Numbered from the stretch's first letter, positions 33,801 through 44,965 are shown. The stretch: 52,113 nt of DNA from Gammaproteobacteria bacterium (GCA_021648485.1 JAKISS010000016.1:1-52113), one strand, 5' to 3'. Translations and numbers: made by a program. Notes: generated by a model not told the origin, from the letters alone.

Positions 33801-33861
33801 TTCTGTGCAACTACGGGCTTCAGGCTTGAAAAGAGAGGCTGGGGTGCATTTATTGTTTTTT

Positions 33862-35142
33862 TCATGAAGATGCTGAGACTTTCTCCGGCTTGTTTCGACA
33901 CCACTTGAGCGGGTTGCTGGGTTTGCCTTTGTGGCGAATTTCAAAATACAGGGCCGCGTCTTTGCGTCCGCCACTTTTGCCCACGCTGGCAATGATCTCT
34001 CCTGCTTCCACCCAGTCACCCACTTCCTTGAATAAGCTTTGATTGCCACCGTACAAACTCATGTAACCATCGCCGTGATCAATAATAGTCAACAGGCCAA
34101 AACCCCGCAGCCAATCGGAAAAAGCCACACGACCATGGGAGATGGCGCTTACCTCGGTGCCTTCGGGGGCGCTGATAGTGACACCCTGCCATTTGAGTTT
34201 GCCGATTTTGCGGGTACTGCCGTAACGGGTGGTCAGTCGGCCGCGTGATGGCCAGCGCAGCTTTCCGCGCAGTTTGGCAAAAGGTGTGTGTTCGCTGCCT
34301 TCGGAGGTGAATTCTGATTCATTGTCTTCCGGTATCTTCAGGCTGGGGCGTGAAATGGTGGCGAGGCTGTCCAGCAAACGTTGCAGGCGACGTTTATCTT
34401 CTTCCATCAACGATAGGCGCTCGCCTTTGGCGAGAATTTTTTGTTGCAGTCCGGCGAGTACGCTGGTGCGTTGTTGTCGGGTTTTTTCCAGTTGTGCCTT
34501 TTCGCGATTTTGCTCCTCACGGGTTTTTTCCAGCTTTTGGGTTTTTTGCTGAATCTTTTTTTCGACGGTGCGTAGTTCGGCGAGGTCTTCATTGATGTCT
34601 TGCATGCGTGCCAGCCGGGCACGATGAAAATAATCGTAATAGGTGAGGGTGCGGGCGACCGCAGCGGGATCTTGCTGGTTGAGCAGGATTTTCACATATT
34701 CCTGTTGGCCGATGGTATAGGCTGCACGAATTTGTTGGGCTAATGCGACACGGTGTTTGTGCAGGTCTGACTGTAATCCGCTGCGACGGGTGTTGAGTTT
34801 TTTCAGTTCGCGTTGTTGTGTGCGCAGCTGGTGTTTGAGTTTTTTCAGCAGGGCGACGACCTTGCCAATATGGCGTTCGCTGCGTTGCAGCCGGGATTGC
34901 AGGCTCTGTCTGCGTTGCACGTCAGAATCCAGCTCGCGACGTAGCACCTGAATTTGTTGTCGCAGTTGCTCCAGTTTTTGGCCATCTGCCGGGTCATTGT
35001 CACCGGCCTGTGATATTGATGGCCAGCTGCCCAGTGTAAGCAACATTAGAAGGAGTGCGAAAACAGCAGCAGCGGCGAATTTTCTGCCAGCGGTGGTCGC
35101 TGGGGTGCCAGTGGAACGACAGAGGGAATTAAGCGTTTTCAT
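33862..35142 (-). CDS. envC: Murein hydrolase activator EnvC
   Basis: 426 residues from ATG 35142. Signal segment ([24 protein letters not shown]), a long coiled coil (about residues 45–260) and a C-terminal LytM/M23 domain ([76 protein letters not shown]). Metal ligands of active M23 peptidases are degenerate, as in EnvC, which activates amidases at the divisome rather than cutting murein. The start overlaps gpmI by 14 bp; a start at 35154 is possible. Its last ~20 codons lie in a sequence duplicated beyond the adjacent TA module. Confidence 0.93.
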   Translation of the reverse strand: MKTLNSLCRSTGTPATTAGRKFAAAAVFALLLMLLTLGSWPSISQAGDNDPADGQKLEQLRQQIQVLRRELDSDVQRRQSLQSRLQRSERHIGKVVALLKKLKHQLRTQQRELKKLNTRRSGLQSDLHKHRVALAQQIRAAYTIGQQEYVKILLNQQDPAAVARTLTYYDYFHRARLARMQDINEDLAELRTVEKKIQQKTQKLEKTREEQNREKAQLEKTRQQRTSVLAGLQQKILAKGERLSLMEEDKRRLQRLLDSLATISRPSLKIPEDNESEFTSEGSEHTPFAKLRGKLRWPSRGRLTTRYGSTRKIGKLKWQGVTISAPEGTEVSAISHGRVAFSDWLRGFGLLTIIDHGDGYMSLYGGNQSLFKEVGDWVEAGEIIASVGKSGGRKDAALYFEIRHKGKPSNPLKWCRNKPEKVSASS

Positions 35143-36706
35143 CTCCCGCCACATCGTCGTCTGTGGCCAGCGTAACCAGATTGCGTCCACCCATTTCGCT
35201 GGGGATGTCTACGCCCATGAGTTTGAGCATGGTGGGGGCGACGTCACATAGTGAGCCAGTGTCTGCAAGGCTGCCGGGGCGGCCCAGATAAATCAGGGGC
35301 ACCGGATTGGAGGTATGAGCGGTATGCGCCTGTCCGGTTTCTTTGTTGTTGAGCAGTTCGGCATTGCCATGGTCGGCGGTAATCAATGCTTCGCCACCCA
35401 CGGATTCCAGTGCTTCCACTACTCGCGCGAGACAAGTATCCAGCGCTTCAATGGCTTCAATAGTGGCTTCGAGGTTACCAGTATGGCCCACCATATCCGG
35501 GTTGGCATAATTGCAAATAATGGTGTCGTATTTTTTGCTGAGAATAGCGTCTACCAGTTTATCGGTAAGTTCCGGTGCACTCATTTCAGGCTGAAGGTCG
35601 TAGGTGGCGACATCGGGTGAGGGCACCAGAATGCGATCTTCACCGTCAAAGGGTTCTTCGCGACCGCCATTAAAAAAGAAGGTGACGTGGGCATATTTTT
35701 CAGTTTCGGCAATGCGCAATTGGCGCAGCCCGAGGTCGGCGATGTATTCACCAAAAACATTGTGCAGGCGTTCCGGGGGGAAGGCCACGGGAACGTCAAA
35801 GTCAGCGCTGTATTCGGTAAGGCTGACAAAGGCACCCAATTTGGGCATCGCGGTGCGCGAAAAGCAGTCAAAATCCGGTTCAATGAAGGGTCGGGTGATT
35901 TGCCGTGCGCGGTCGGAGCGATAATTCATGAATATCAGTATGTCGCCATCGCGCAACTCCACCGGTGTTTCGCCTGGGGGAACAATGCGTGTGGCCTGAA
36001 TGAATTCGTCGGATTCATCACGGGCGTAGGCAGCATCCACGGCGGCTTGGGCTGTGGGAGCTTCAAATTCACATTTGCCCTGGGTGATGAGGTCATAGGC
36101 AGCTTGCACCCGGGGCCAGCGGTGGTCGCGATCCATGGCGTAATACCGACCGATGATGGAGGCAAAGCGTCCACCACCCAGTTCGTCAAAGGTTTTTTGC
36201 ATGGAGGCAATGTAGGTTTCTGCACTTCTGGGCGCGGTATCGCGGCCATCCAGAAAGGCGTGCAGGTAGACATGTTTCGCGCCGCGTTCCACGGCCAGTT
36301 TGACCATGGCGCAGATGTGCTCTTCATGGCTGTGTACGCCGCCGTCGGAGAGCAGGCCGAGAATATGTATGGCGCGATCAGTCTCGATGCTTAAGTCCAC
36401 TGCGTTGGTCAGTGTCTGGTTGGTGAAAAACGAACCGGTGCGAATGGCGCGGCTGACACGGGTGAATTCCTGGTAGACCACGCGGCCTGCTCCCAGGTTC
36501 AGGTGGCCGACTTCGGAGTTACCCATTTGCCCGCTGGGCAGGCCGACTTCCGGGCCGGAGCCTTTGATCAGTGTATGCGGGTATTTTGCCCACAGGGCAT
36601 CCCACACTGGAGTGTTGGCATTGGCAATGGCGTTGGATTCAGGGTCTTCACTATAACCCCAACCATCCAGGATGATGGTCATCACGGGTGCTGGTGTGCT
36701 TGGCAT
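35129..36706 (-). CDS. gpmI: 2,3-bisphosphoglycerate-independent phosphoglycerate mutase
   Basis: 525 residues, normal length for GpmI; interconverts 3- and 2-phosphoglycerate. Alkaline-phosphatase-superfamily metal sites: [17 protein letters not shown] at the N-terminus, the phosphoserine in [28 protein letters not shown] and ITADHGNAE near the C-terminus with [10 protein letters not shown]. First gene of the minus-strand operon, overlapping envC. The gpmI–envC–ctpA order is typical of Gammaproteobacteria. Confidence 0.97.
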   Translation of the reverse strand: MPSTPAPVMTIILDGWGYSEDPESNAIANANTPVWDALWAKYPHTLIKGSGPEVGLPSGQMGNSEVGHLNLGAGRVVYQEFTRVSRAIRTGSFFTNQTLTNAVDLSIETDRAIHILGLLSDGGVHSHEEHICAMVKLAVERGAKHVYLHAFLDGRDTAPRSAETYIASMQKTFDELGGGRFASIIGRYYAMDRDHRWPRVQAAYDLITQGKCEFEAPTAQAAVDAAYARDESDEFIQATRIVPPGETPVELRDGDILIFMNYRSDRARQITRPFIEPDFDCFSRTAMPKLGAFVSLTEYSADFDVPVAFPPERLHNVFGEYIADLGLRQLRIAETEKYAHVTFFFNGGREEPFDGEDRILVPSPDVATYDLQPEMSAPELTDKLVDAILSKKYDTIICNYANPDMVGHTGNLEATIEAIEALDTCLARVVEALESVGGEALITADHGNAELLNNKETGQAHTAHTSNPVPLIYLGRPGSLADTGSLCDVAPTMLKLMGVDIPSEMGGRNLVTLATDDDVAGDENA

Positions 36707-37141
36707 GTACTCAGGCTTGCTCTTGAGAAATTAAGGATGAGGTGAATGAATCATTTTAAATGATTTTTCCGATTTGTGAAAAGTATTTACTGTGCGGGCT
36801 GATTTTTTACACAATATTTTGAGTGGTTTTGACGACGAATGAATTCAGGTTTACGTCAGAATGTCTTTTGAAGTAACCCGTGCGCCTATGGTTTTGGTGC
36901 GAATATTATTAATTGTTCAAGTTGCGGGATGCTGTATAGTTAAAGCAAGGGTAACGTCAGACCGCCCGGTAATGGTGGGCATTTTCCACTGGTTGTACAA
37001 CTTTTTAGTGGGTTGTTCCGATAATATGGACGTGTCGGTAAAATCGAAGACTGCAAGGTTTTTACTTTTCGTGTTTTGAAAAGGGCAGAATGTCTTTTTT
37101 GACAGCCTATTAAAATGTATTTGATTTTATGGTGATGATGT
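36707..37141. promoter_or_regulatory. Divergent promoter region gpmI / ArsR-type regulator
   Basis: 435 bp, AT-rich. On the plus strand TTGTTC (36913–36918), 16 bases, TATAGT (36935–36940) resembles a sigma-70 promoter about 200 bp before the regulator. A TTGACA at 37099–37104 has no good -10 partner. No gene is supported; a 72-codon frame at 36861–37079 has no ribosome-binding site. Confidence 0.4.
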
Positions 37142-37453
37142 ATGAATACAACGGAGCATCTGATTACGCGTGATGAGGATATCGAAAGAGCCTCTCGTTC
37201 CATCAAGGCCATGTCGCATCCGCTACGGCTGAAAATTCTTTGTGCGCTGGGTGATCAGGAAATCAGTGTGCAGGACATTGTTGCTATGGTAGGTACTTCG
37301 CAGAGTAACATCTCCCAGCATTTGGCCATATTGCGTGACAAAGGTATTTTGATGTCGCGCAAAGATGCCAATCGCGTTTTTTATCGGGTGGGGGATGCGC
37401 GTACCCTGCGCCTGATCAGCATGATGCGCGAAGTTTTTTGTAATCCGGATTGA
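37142..37453 (+). CDS. ArsR-family winged-helix regulator (two-cysteine type)
   Basis: 103 residues: ArsR/SmtB HTH with MSHPLRLKILCALGDQEISVQDIVAMVG, recognition helix SQSNISQHLAILRDKGIL and beta-wing SRKDANRVFYRVGD. The metal motif ELCVCDL is absent. Instead there is Cys34 in RLKILCAL and Cys100 in the C-terminal helix (EVFCNPD). That spacing resembles the persulfide-sensing regulators BigR/SqrR/YgaV, which link two such cysteines. The downstream rhodanese–glutaredoxin gene supports a sulfur- or thiol-stress role. The identification as a persulfide sensor is inference. Confidence 0.85.
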   Translation: MNTTEHLITRDEDIERASRSIKAMSHPLRLKILCALGDQEISVQDIVAMVGTSQSNISQHLAILRDKGILMSRKDANRVFYRVGDARTLRLISMMREVFCNPD

Positions 37454-37460
37454 ACGTCAA

Positions 37461-37486
37461 GCACAGTTTGTTTTGCTGTGCGGGGT
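37461..37486 (+). terminator. Possible weak terminator after the ArsR gene
   Basis: GCACAG (37461–37466) and CTGTGC (37476–37481) form a 6-bp stem with a 9-base loop, followed by GGGGTGTTTTT. It would separate the regulator from the rhodanese operon. The 37487–37703 stretch shows nothing else clear. Confidence 0.4.
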
Positions 37487-37703
37487 GTTTTTGCCGGATT
37501 TTTATTCAGTCTCATGTCTGACTGAGAGTCTTATTGCCAAGCGCTTTTCTTTTTTGATCCCTGTCTATATAGTGCTCAGCCAATGCTGGATATTGGTTGG
37601 AATTCCGTATCATCACGGTACCGCATGAAGCATAGCCTGCTATCAAGTGAAAGCATGGCGGCTCATCCGGTTTTAGTACACCCTTCAAAAAATACAGGTT
37701 TAG

Positions 37704-38519
37704 ATGAGCGTTATGCAGGAATTGGGTAATTTTGTCAGCGGTAACTGGGAGCTGTTTTTGGCTCTGGCCATCATTTTGTTTTTACTGGCGCGCACCTGGT
37801 TTGGGTCGAGTGCAGTGGTTATGGTGTTGGCGGGTGAGGCGGTAAAGCTGATTAATCATAAAAATGCCTTGGTAGTGGATGTGCGTACTGAAAAGGAATA
37901 CAAGGAAGGGCATGTGGTGAATGCGCTTCATATTCCACTGGGTATGCTGGATGATCGTATTCAGGAGCTACAAGCGTACAAAAATCATACAGTGGTGATG
38001 GTCTGCCGTTCCGGTGCCCGTTCTGCACAGGCTGCAACCAAATTGAAAAAACAGGGTTTTGCCGATATGCATAACATCGGTGGTGGTATGTTGGCCTGGG
38101 AACGTGCCAACCTGCCTACCACAACGAAAGTCGGCAAGCCGCCTAAGCCTGAGCTTGAGCTTGAAAAACCCGAGTTGGGTGATGCAGAAGTTGATGAAAC
38201 CACTGAAACCACTGAAACCAAAAACCCGGTACTGGTTTACTGTACCCGCGAACACCCGTTTTGCACCCGTGCCATCGAGTTGCTAGAAGCAAAAAATGTT
38301 GATTTTGACGAAGTTCGCATTGATGAAGACACCGACAAGCGCAGCGAAATGGAAGCACGCTCCGGTCAGACTTCTGTGCCGCAAATTTTTATTGGTGATG
38401 TTTACGTCGGCGATTGTGATGATATGTATGCGCTGGAAGACAAAGGGGAGCTGGATGTCCTGTTGGGCCTGCAAGATGCACCGGCAGCGAACAGCAAGTC
38501 ACAGGATTTTGTGTCATGA
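37704..38519 (+). CDS. Membrane-anchored rhodanese–glutaredoxin fusion
   Basis: 271 residues. Transmembrane anchor (about 14–31), rhodanese domain (45–140) with active-site loop CRSGAR (Cys101), an acidic/Pro linker (145–175) and a glutaredoxin domain (176–257). The rhodanese part corresponds to YibN, normally a separate gene before grxC–secB. In the glutaredoxin part the CPYC active site reads HPFC (184–187): the nucleophilic Cys is replaced by His, while a Cys180 sits at YCTREHPFC. GDCDDMYALE, as in GrxC, is kept. So the fused domain may bind or be thiolated rather than catalyse normal disulfide reduction. Overlaps grx by 4 bp. Confidence 0.9.
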   Translation: MSVMQELGNFVSGNWELFLALAIILFLLARTWFGSSAVVMVLAGEAVKLINHKNALVVDVRTEKEYKEGHVVNALHIPLGMLDDRIQELQAYKNHTVVMVCRSGARSAQAATKLKKQGFADMHNIGGGMLAWERANLPTTTKVGKPPKPELELEKPELGDAEVDETTETTETKNPVLVYCTREHPFCTRAIELLEAKNVDFDEVRIDEDTDKRSEMEARSGQTSVPQIFIGDVYVGDCDDMYALEDKGELDVLLGLQDAPAANSKSQDFVS

Positions 38520-38800
38520 GTGAAATAACCCGCGAAAAAAAGAAGCCTGAAACTGTTGTGTATACTGCGGCTTTTTGCAGTTATTGCGCGGGCGCAAAAA
38601 GCCTGCTGAAAAAAAAAGGTGTGGCTTATCTGGAAATCCGTGTTGATGAAGAGGCGGGTAAGCGTGAGGAAATGGAACAGCGCGCCGGGCGTGATTCCGT
38701 GCCACAAATTTTTATTGATGATCAACACATTGGTGGTTTTGATGAATTGGTTGAGCTGGATATGGACGACAAGCTTAATTCACTGCTGGGACTGGAATAA
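38516..38800 (+). CDS. grxC: Glutaredoxin (GrxC type)
   Basis: 94 residues with an intact active site CSYC (Cys21, Cys24), the TVP-like cis-proline segment DSVPQIFIDDQHIGG and the C-terminal FDELVELDMDDKLNSLL. Reduces protein–glutathione disulfides using glutathione. Its ATG overlaps the stop of the rhodanese–glutaredoxin gene (ATGA), and its sequence is close to the domain fused there; the two look like a duplication in which only this copy kept the CxxC motif. Confidence 0.92.
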   Translation: MSEITREKKKPETVVYTAAFCSYCAGAKSLLKKKGVAYLEIRVDEEAGKREEMEQRAGRDSVPQIFIDDQHIGGFDELVELDMDDKLNSLLGLE

Positions 38801-38842
38801 GCAGGACTTGAATAAACAGCACATTGGCCCCACAGAGCATTC

Positions 38843-39280
38843 ATGAGCGATAGTTTGCACATTGTCTGCCCCCATTGTGATGGTATCAACCGGATGCCAC
38901 AGGAGAAGCTGGCCGCAGGCGGTTCCTGTGGTGCCTGTCATAAGTTACTGTTTACGGGCGAACCGCTTAATCTTAATCAGACCCGTTTTCAACGTCATCT
39001 CACCAAAAGCGATTTGCCTTTGCTGGTGGATTTTTGGGCATCGTGGTGCGGTCCCTGCAAAATGATGTCCCCGGTATTTGCTGAGGCGGCCAGACAGCTT
39101 GAACCCGGTATGCGTCTGGTGAAAATTAACTCCGAGCAGGAACAGTCGCTGTCTGCGCAACTGGCCATTCGCAGTATTCCCACGCTGTTGATTTTCCGGC
39201 AAGGCAAGGAAATTGCGCGGTTGTCCGGTGCTCTGGATCTGCCGAACCTGCTGGCCTGGGTGGGTGAGCAGGTGCGCTAA
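38843..39280 (+). CDS. trxC: Thioredoxin 2 (TrxC) with zinc-binding N-terminus
   Basis: 145 residues. N-terminal zinc ribbon with two cysteine pairs, CPHC (9, 12) and CGAC (29, 32), then a thioredoxin domain with WASWCGPCK (Cys69, Cys72) and the cis-Pro segment RSIPTLLIF. This domain order defines TrxC. Cytoplasmic disulfide reductase, often linked with oxidative stress. Lies between grxC and secB, an insertion relative to the usual order. Confidence 0.95.
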   Translation: MSDSLHIVCPHCDGINRMPQEKLAAGGSCGACHKLLFTGEPLNLNQTRFQRHLTKSDLPLLVDFWASWCGPCKMMSPVFAEAARQLEPGMRLVKINSEQEQSLSAQLAIRSIPTLLIFRQGKEIARLSGALDLPNLLAWVGEQVR

Positions 39281-39344
39281 CACCCGTAACCCGTTAAAAT
39301 CCTTTTTCTTTCCGCCCGTTTGGGCCTAATTTGGAATAGCATTC

Positions 39345-39836
39345 ATGTCAGATGATAAAGAAGAACAAAAGGCCGCTGCAAGCGGTGAACAGGCAGAGCA
39401 ACAATTTGCTCTGCAAAAAATTTACCTCAAAGACACCTCTTTTGAGACACCCAACTCACCTGAGATTTTCACCGAAGAGTGGAAGCCGGATGTCAATGTG
39501 GAATTGCAGACCGCTGGCAAGCCATTGACCGACGAGGTGATGGAGGTGGTGCTCACTGTGACGGTGACGGCCAAGCTGGGTGACAACACTGCTTATCTGG
39601 CTGAAGTTCATCAAGCCGGTGTATTTACCATGAGCGGGTTTAGTGATGATGAACGTGTTCACATGCAGGGCAGTTACTGTCCAAACATTTTGTTTCCGTA
39701 TGCGCGTGAAGCGGTTTCTGATCTTGTCAGCAAGGGCGGCTTTCCACAGTTGCTATTGGCTCCTGTCAATTTTGATGCCCTGCTGGCGCAGCATAAGCAG
39801 CAAGCTGACACTTCAGCTAAAGAGGTTGTACACTGA
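39345..39836 (+). CDS. secB: Protein-export chaperone SecB
   Basis: 163 residues, tetrameric chaperone that holds preproteins unfolded and hands them to SecA. Typical elements: FALQKIYLKDTSFETPNSPEIF, PDVNVELQTAG, EVVLTVTVTAKLG, YLAEVHQAGVFTMSGF and CPNILFPYAREAVSDLVSKGGFPQLLLAPVNFDALLAQ. The N-terminal acidic tail is normal. Standard position upstream of gpsA. Confidence 0.98.
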   Translation: MSDDKEEQKAAASGEQAEQQFALQKIYLKDTSFETPNSPEIFTEEWKPDVNVELQTAGKPLTDEVMEVVLTVTVTAKLGDNTAYLAEVHQAGVFTMSGFSDDERVHMQGSYCPNILFPYAREAVSDLVSKGGFPQLLLAPVNFDALLAQHKQQADTSAKEVVH

Positions 39837-39907
39837 TTTTTCACGTTGATTTTGCACACGGTTTTTTATTTCAGGTGGTTTCATTCACATGAATTCCAGG
39901 ATCATGA

Positions 39908-40918
39908 ATGACTAGACAACAACACCCCGTTGCCGTGCTTGGTGCTGGTTCCTGGGGTACGGCACTGGCTATCCAGCTGTGCCGTGCCGGGGGTTTGGTA
40001 ACCCTGTGGGGGCATGAAGCTGAGCTGATGGCCAACATCGATACCGCACGTTGTAATGAGCGCTATCTACCCGGCGTGCCTTTGCCCGAACAGCTGTCGC
40101 TTGATGCGGATCTGGGCTCGGCATTGGTGGATGTGCAGGATGTGTTGGTTGTTGTGCCCAGTCATGCTTTTCGTGCCGTGCTCACCCAGCTCCGACCGCT
40201 GTTGAAAAGTGATGCACGATTGGCATGGGCGACCAAAGGGCTGGAGTCCGGTTCCGGTAAATTGTTGCACGAAGTGGCCGAAGAAGTGTTGGGCAAAGAT
40301 ATTGCCACTGCGGTTGTTTCCGGCCCTACTTTTGCGCGTGAAGTGGCCGAAGGTCTGCCCACGGCGGTGACTGTGGCATCCACCGACGTTGTGTTTGCCG
40401 CCGATATGGCGGCGCGTCTGCACAGCAAAACCTTCCGTGCTTATACAAGCGATGATGTCACTGGTGTCGAGGTGGGTGGCGCAGTCAAGAATGTGCTCGC
40501 CATTGCTGCGGGCATTGCCGATGGTCTGGGGTATGGAGCCAATGCGCGTACCGCGCTGATTACCCGGGGGTTGGCAGAAATGATGCGTCTGGGTGAAACT
40601 CTGCATGGCCAGCGCGAGACTTTCATGGGGCTTGCGGGCCTGGGTGATCTGGTGCTGACCTGCACCGACAATCAGTCCCGTAATCGTCGGCTTGGTTTGG
40701 CGCTGGGGCAGGGCAAGCTTTTGGAAGAGGCATTAGCCGCTATCGATCAGGTGGTGGAAGGCGTGCAGACTGCGCGTGAAGTGCATGATCTGGCATTGAG
40801 TCAGGGTGTCGATATGCCCATCACCGAACAGGTTTATGCTGTACTGTACGAGGCACGCAAGCCGAAAGATGCCGTGCAGGCGTTATTGAACCGCGATCAA
40901 AAATCAGAACTGGGTTAA
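39908..40918 (+). CDS. gpsA: Glycerol-3-phosphate dehydrogenase [NAD(P)+]
   Basis: 336 residues; makes sn-glycerol 3-phosphate from dihydroxyacetone phosphate for phospholipid synthesis. Rossmann motif [17 protein letters not shown], catalytic Lys region [36 protein letters not shown], and the [10 protein letters not shown] segment are intact. The 3' end overlaps the convergent trmL gene by 4 bp. Confidence 0.97.
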   Translation: MTRQQHPVAVLGAGSWGTALAIQLCRAGGLVTLWGHEAELMANIDTARCNERYLPGVPLPEQLSLDADLGSALVDVQDVLVVVPSHAFRAVLTQLRPLLKSDARLAWATKGLESGSGKLLHEVAEEVLGKDIATAVVSGPTFAREVAEGLPTAVTVASTDVVFAADMAARLHSKTFRAYTSDDVTGVEVGGAVKNVLAIAAGIADGLGYGANARTALITRGLAEMMRLGETLHGQRETFMGLAGLGDLVLTCTDNQSRNRRLGLALGQGKLLEEALAAIDQVVEGVQTAREVHDLALSQGVDMPITEQVYAVLYEARKPKDAVQALLNRDQKSELG

Positions 40919-41385
40919 ACCTGATCTGCCCCCGCAAATTCCAGCTGCCGCCAGGCTTCATAAATAATGATGGCCGTCGCATTGGAAAGATTCAAACTGC
41001 GGTTGTCAGGCAACATGGGAATACGTAACAATTGTTCGTTTGGCAGTGAGTCCAGAATATCCGCAGGCAGCCCCCTTGTCTCCGGCCCGAATAAAAAAGC
41101 ATCTCCTGCTGCGTACTCAAGCCCGGTGTAATTTTGTCGGCCTTTGGTGGAACAGGCGAGCAGGCGTGTGGGTTTAACCACCTGTTCAAAGTCGTTGAGT
41201 GTGTCATGAATCTGCACTTTGGAAAATTCATGATAATCCAGCCCGGCTCGGCGCAGTTGTTTATGCGACATATCAAAACCCAGTGGGCGTATCAGGTGCA
41301 GTTGCGCACCGCAATTGGCGCAAAGGCGAATAATGTTGCCCGTATTGGGTGGAATCTCAGGTTGAAAAAGAACGACGTGGAACAT
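40915..41385 (-). CDS. trmL: tRNA (cytidine(34)-2'-O)-methyltransferase TrmL
   Basis: 156-residue SPOUT methyltransferase that modifies the wobble base of tRNA-Leu. Motif 1 [18 protein letters not shown] at the N-terminus, FGPETRGLP (motif 2) and the knot-forming [27 protein letters not shown] (motif 3) are present. Convergent with gpsA with a 4-bp overlap, which may couple their 3' ends. Confidence 0.95.
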   Translation of the reverse strand: MFHVVLFQPEIPPNTGNIIRLCANCGAQLHLIRPLGFDMSHKQLRRAGLDYHEFSKVQIHDTLNDFEQVVKPTRLLACSTKGRQNYTGLEYAAGDAFLFGPETRGLPADILDSLPNEQLLRIPMLPDNRSLNLSNATAIIIYEAWRQLEFAGADQV

Positions 41386-41434
41386 AGGCTGGTAAACATA
41401 CTCCGCAAGTGAGCGTTAATGAGGTAAAAAATCA

Positions 41435-42382
41435 ATGGTGCATAAATCACAAAAAAACATGCTGGTGTCTGAATTTTGCGGTATGCGCTTCGACACACCC
41501 ATTGTGTTGTTATCCGGTTGTGTCGGCTTCGGCGAAGAATACACGCGGGTCAAAGGCTTTAGCAATCGTGACGCGGGTGCCGTGTGCCTTAAAGGTACCA
41601 CGCTGGAGCCGCGCCTCGGTAATACGCCACATCGGGTGATAGAAACCCCGGCGGGAATGATCAATGCCATTGGTTTGCAAAACCCCGGTGCCGCACATGT
41701 GATCAATGAAATTCTGCCCACACTGGATTTTGAAGAAACCCGTTTTATTGCCAACATTTCCGGTTCTACTGTGGAAGATTACGCGGAAGTGACCCGCTTG
41801 TTTAATGATTCCGACATTGATGCTATGGAAATCAATATTTCCTGCCCTAATGTCAAAGCAGGTGGTGTTGCTTTTGGTAATGACCCGGATATGTCCGCGC
41901 GCGTGGTGGAAGCCTGTCGCAAGGAAACCGACAAACCCTTGATCACCAAGCTTTCGCCCAACCAAACGGATATCGCTGAAAATGCCCGACGGTGTATAGA
42001 AGCGGGTACCGATGGTTTTGCCGTCATCAACACGCTTATGGGCATGGCTATTGACGTGGAATCACGCACACCGATTGTCGGTAATAACCAGGGTGGTTTG
42101 TCCGGCCCCGCCATTAAGCCTGTAGCCTTGTTAAAAACACATCAGGTTTATCAGGTTTGCAAGGGGCATGGTATTCCCATTATTGGCCAAGGGGGTATTT
42201 GTACCGCCAACGATGCCATTGAATTTATGATTGCCGGTGCTTCCGCTGTGGGTGTCGGTACAGCATTGTTTTATGATCCGCTGGTCTGTAAAAAGATAAA
42301 TGATGGCGTCGTGGATTATCTGGAACGGCACGAATTGACAGAGGTCTCCCAGTTGGTGGGGACGCTGGTACTGAACGGGTAG
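41435..42382 (+). CDS. Dihydroorotate dehydrogenase, class 1-type
   Basis: 315 residues, TIM barrel. Class 1 features: NISCPNVKAGGVAFG with the catalytic cysteine (class 2 enzymes have Ser), GLSGPAIKPVAL, IIGQGGI and AVGVGTALFYDP, which bind FMN. No N-terminal membrane helix of class 2 and no pyrK gene beside it. It could be the NAD-linked class 1B catalytic subunit or a 1A-like enzyme. The start at 41435 has GAGG upstream; an internal ATG at 41459 is less likely. Pyrimidine biosynthesis role inferred from family. Confidence 0.85.
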   Translation: MVHKSQKNMLVSEFCGMRFDTPIVLLSGCVGFGEEYTRVKGFSNRDAGAVCLKGTTLEPRLGNTPHRVIETPAGMINAIGLQNPGAAHVINEILPTLDFEETRFIANISGSTVEDYAEVTRLFNDSDIDAMEINISCPNVKAGGVAFGNDPDMSARVVEACRKETDKPLITKLSPNQTDIAENARRCIEAGTDGFAVINTLMGMAIDVESRTPIVGNNQGGLSGPAIKPVALLKTHQVYQVCKGHGIPIIGQGGICTANDAIEFMIAGASAVGVGTALFYDPLVCKKINDGVVDYLERHELTEVSQLVGTLVLNG

Positions 42383-42407
42383 GTTTTCACTTTTTCAGAG
42401 GGGCGGC

Positions 42408-42701
42408 ATGAAGAAATCAAACGGTATTAACGTTGCAGGGTTCCTTATTCTGGCTTTTGTCGCTACAGGGTGTTCCACAATTGTGGCTCACTCTGAAAGC
42501 GAGGCACCGGCTCCTTATACAGGAACAAAAACCGCCATGAATAAAATGAAAAAATCCTGGCAACACTACGATGTTTACGGGCAGGTTTACCTGTATATAA
42601 TCGATATACCTTTCAGCTTTATTACAGATACATTGCTGTATCCATTGGATGCGTATCGGGCTGGACAGGCGAAGCCGACACAATATCGGGATCGGGATTG
42701 A
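42408..42701 (+). CDS. YceK/YidQ-type small lipoprotein
   Basis: 97 residues. Lipobox ATGC (Cys22) after a hydrophobic signal, then PYTGTKTAMNKM and DIPFSFITDTLLYPLDAYR, the pattern of the YceK/YidQ family. Function of the family is not known. GAGGGGCGGC precedes the ATG. Follows the dihydroorotate dehydrogenase by 26 bp, so possibly cotranscribed. Confidence 0.8.
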   Translation: MKKSNGINVAGFLILAFVATGCSTIVAHSESEAPAPYTGTKTAMNKMKKSWQHYDVYGQVYLYIIDIPFSFITDTLLYPLDAYRAGQAKPTQYRDRD

Positions 42702-42777
42702 TGTACTAAATGCTCTCGATGCGAGAAACAGGCATCACATCAGGTGTGGCTGGCCGATAAAAATTTCCCTCGCAAGG

Positions 42778-42806
42778 CTTGAATTTCCTTTTTTCACCCC
42801 TATCAT
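42778..42806 (+). promoter_or_regulatory. Sigma-32-like promoter of groESL
   Basis: CTTGAA at 42778–42783 and CCCCTAT at 42797–42803, separated by 13 bases, fit the heat-shock sigma-32 consensus (CTTGAA, CCCCAT). The same stretch can also be read as a sigma-70-like TTGAAT-N16-TATCAT. Confidence 0.65.
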
Positions 42807-42832
42807 TAGCGCTCACGTAACGCGAGTGCTAA
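42806..42832 (+). promoter_or_regulatory. CIRCE operator (HrcA site)
   Basis: Half-sites TTAGCGCTC and GAGTGCTAA separated by 9 bases: a CIRCE element with one mismatch in the left arm. It abuts the -10 region, where HrcA binding would block initiation. So groESL has both sigma-32-type activation and HrcA repression. Confidence 0.9.
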
Positions 42833-42905
42833 TCGCGAAATTTTCCGGCGACGAAAAAGTGTTGCCATGATTTGAAAAACAAAAGCTAATTCAAGGAGAT
42901 AGTAA

Positions 42906-43196
42906 ATGAATATTCGTCCTTTGCATGATCGAGTCATCGTTCGCCGTATGGAGGAAGAACGTACGAGTGCGGGTGGTATCGTGATTCCTGACTCGGCGAC
43001 TGAAAAACCTGCCCAGGGTGAAGTGGTTGCTGTGGGTAAGGGCAAAATTCTTGAGAACGGCGATGTGCGTCCCCTGGATGTGAAGGTCGGCGACAAGGTG
43101 CTGTTCAGCAAATACGGCGGTACCGAAGTGAAGGTGGAAGGCGAAGAGCTGCTGGTAATGCGTGAAGACGACATCACAGGTGTCGTCGAGGGCTAG
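42906..43196 (+). CDS. groES: Co-chaperonin GroES
   Basis: 96 residues, full-length GroES that caps Gro[31 protein letters not shown], then the mobile loop, and [37 protein letters not shown] precedes the ATG. The gene lies 73 bp after the CIRCE element and 70 bp before groEL. Confidence 0.99.
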   Translation: MNIRPLHDRVIVRRMEEERTSAGGIVIPDSATEKPAQGEVVAVGKGKILENGDVRPLDVKVGDKVLFSKYGGTEVKVEGEELLVMREDDITGVVEG

Positions 43197-43254
43197 TCCT
43201 GTTCATCGAACGATAATTACCTGATCAAATTCAGTTACAACAGACAACATATAG

Positions 43255-44919
<1,665 letters not shown>

Positions 44920-44965
44920 GTCGCGCTCAGCCCAGAGCCATGCGCTGCGTTTGCAGCGACAAAAC

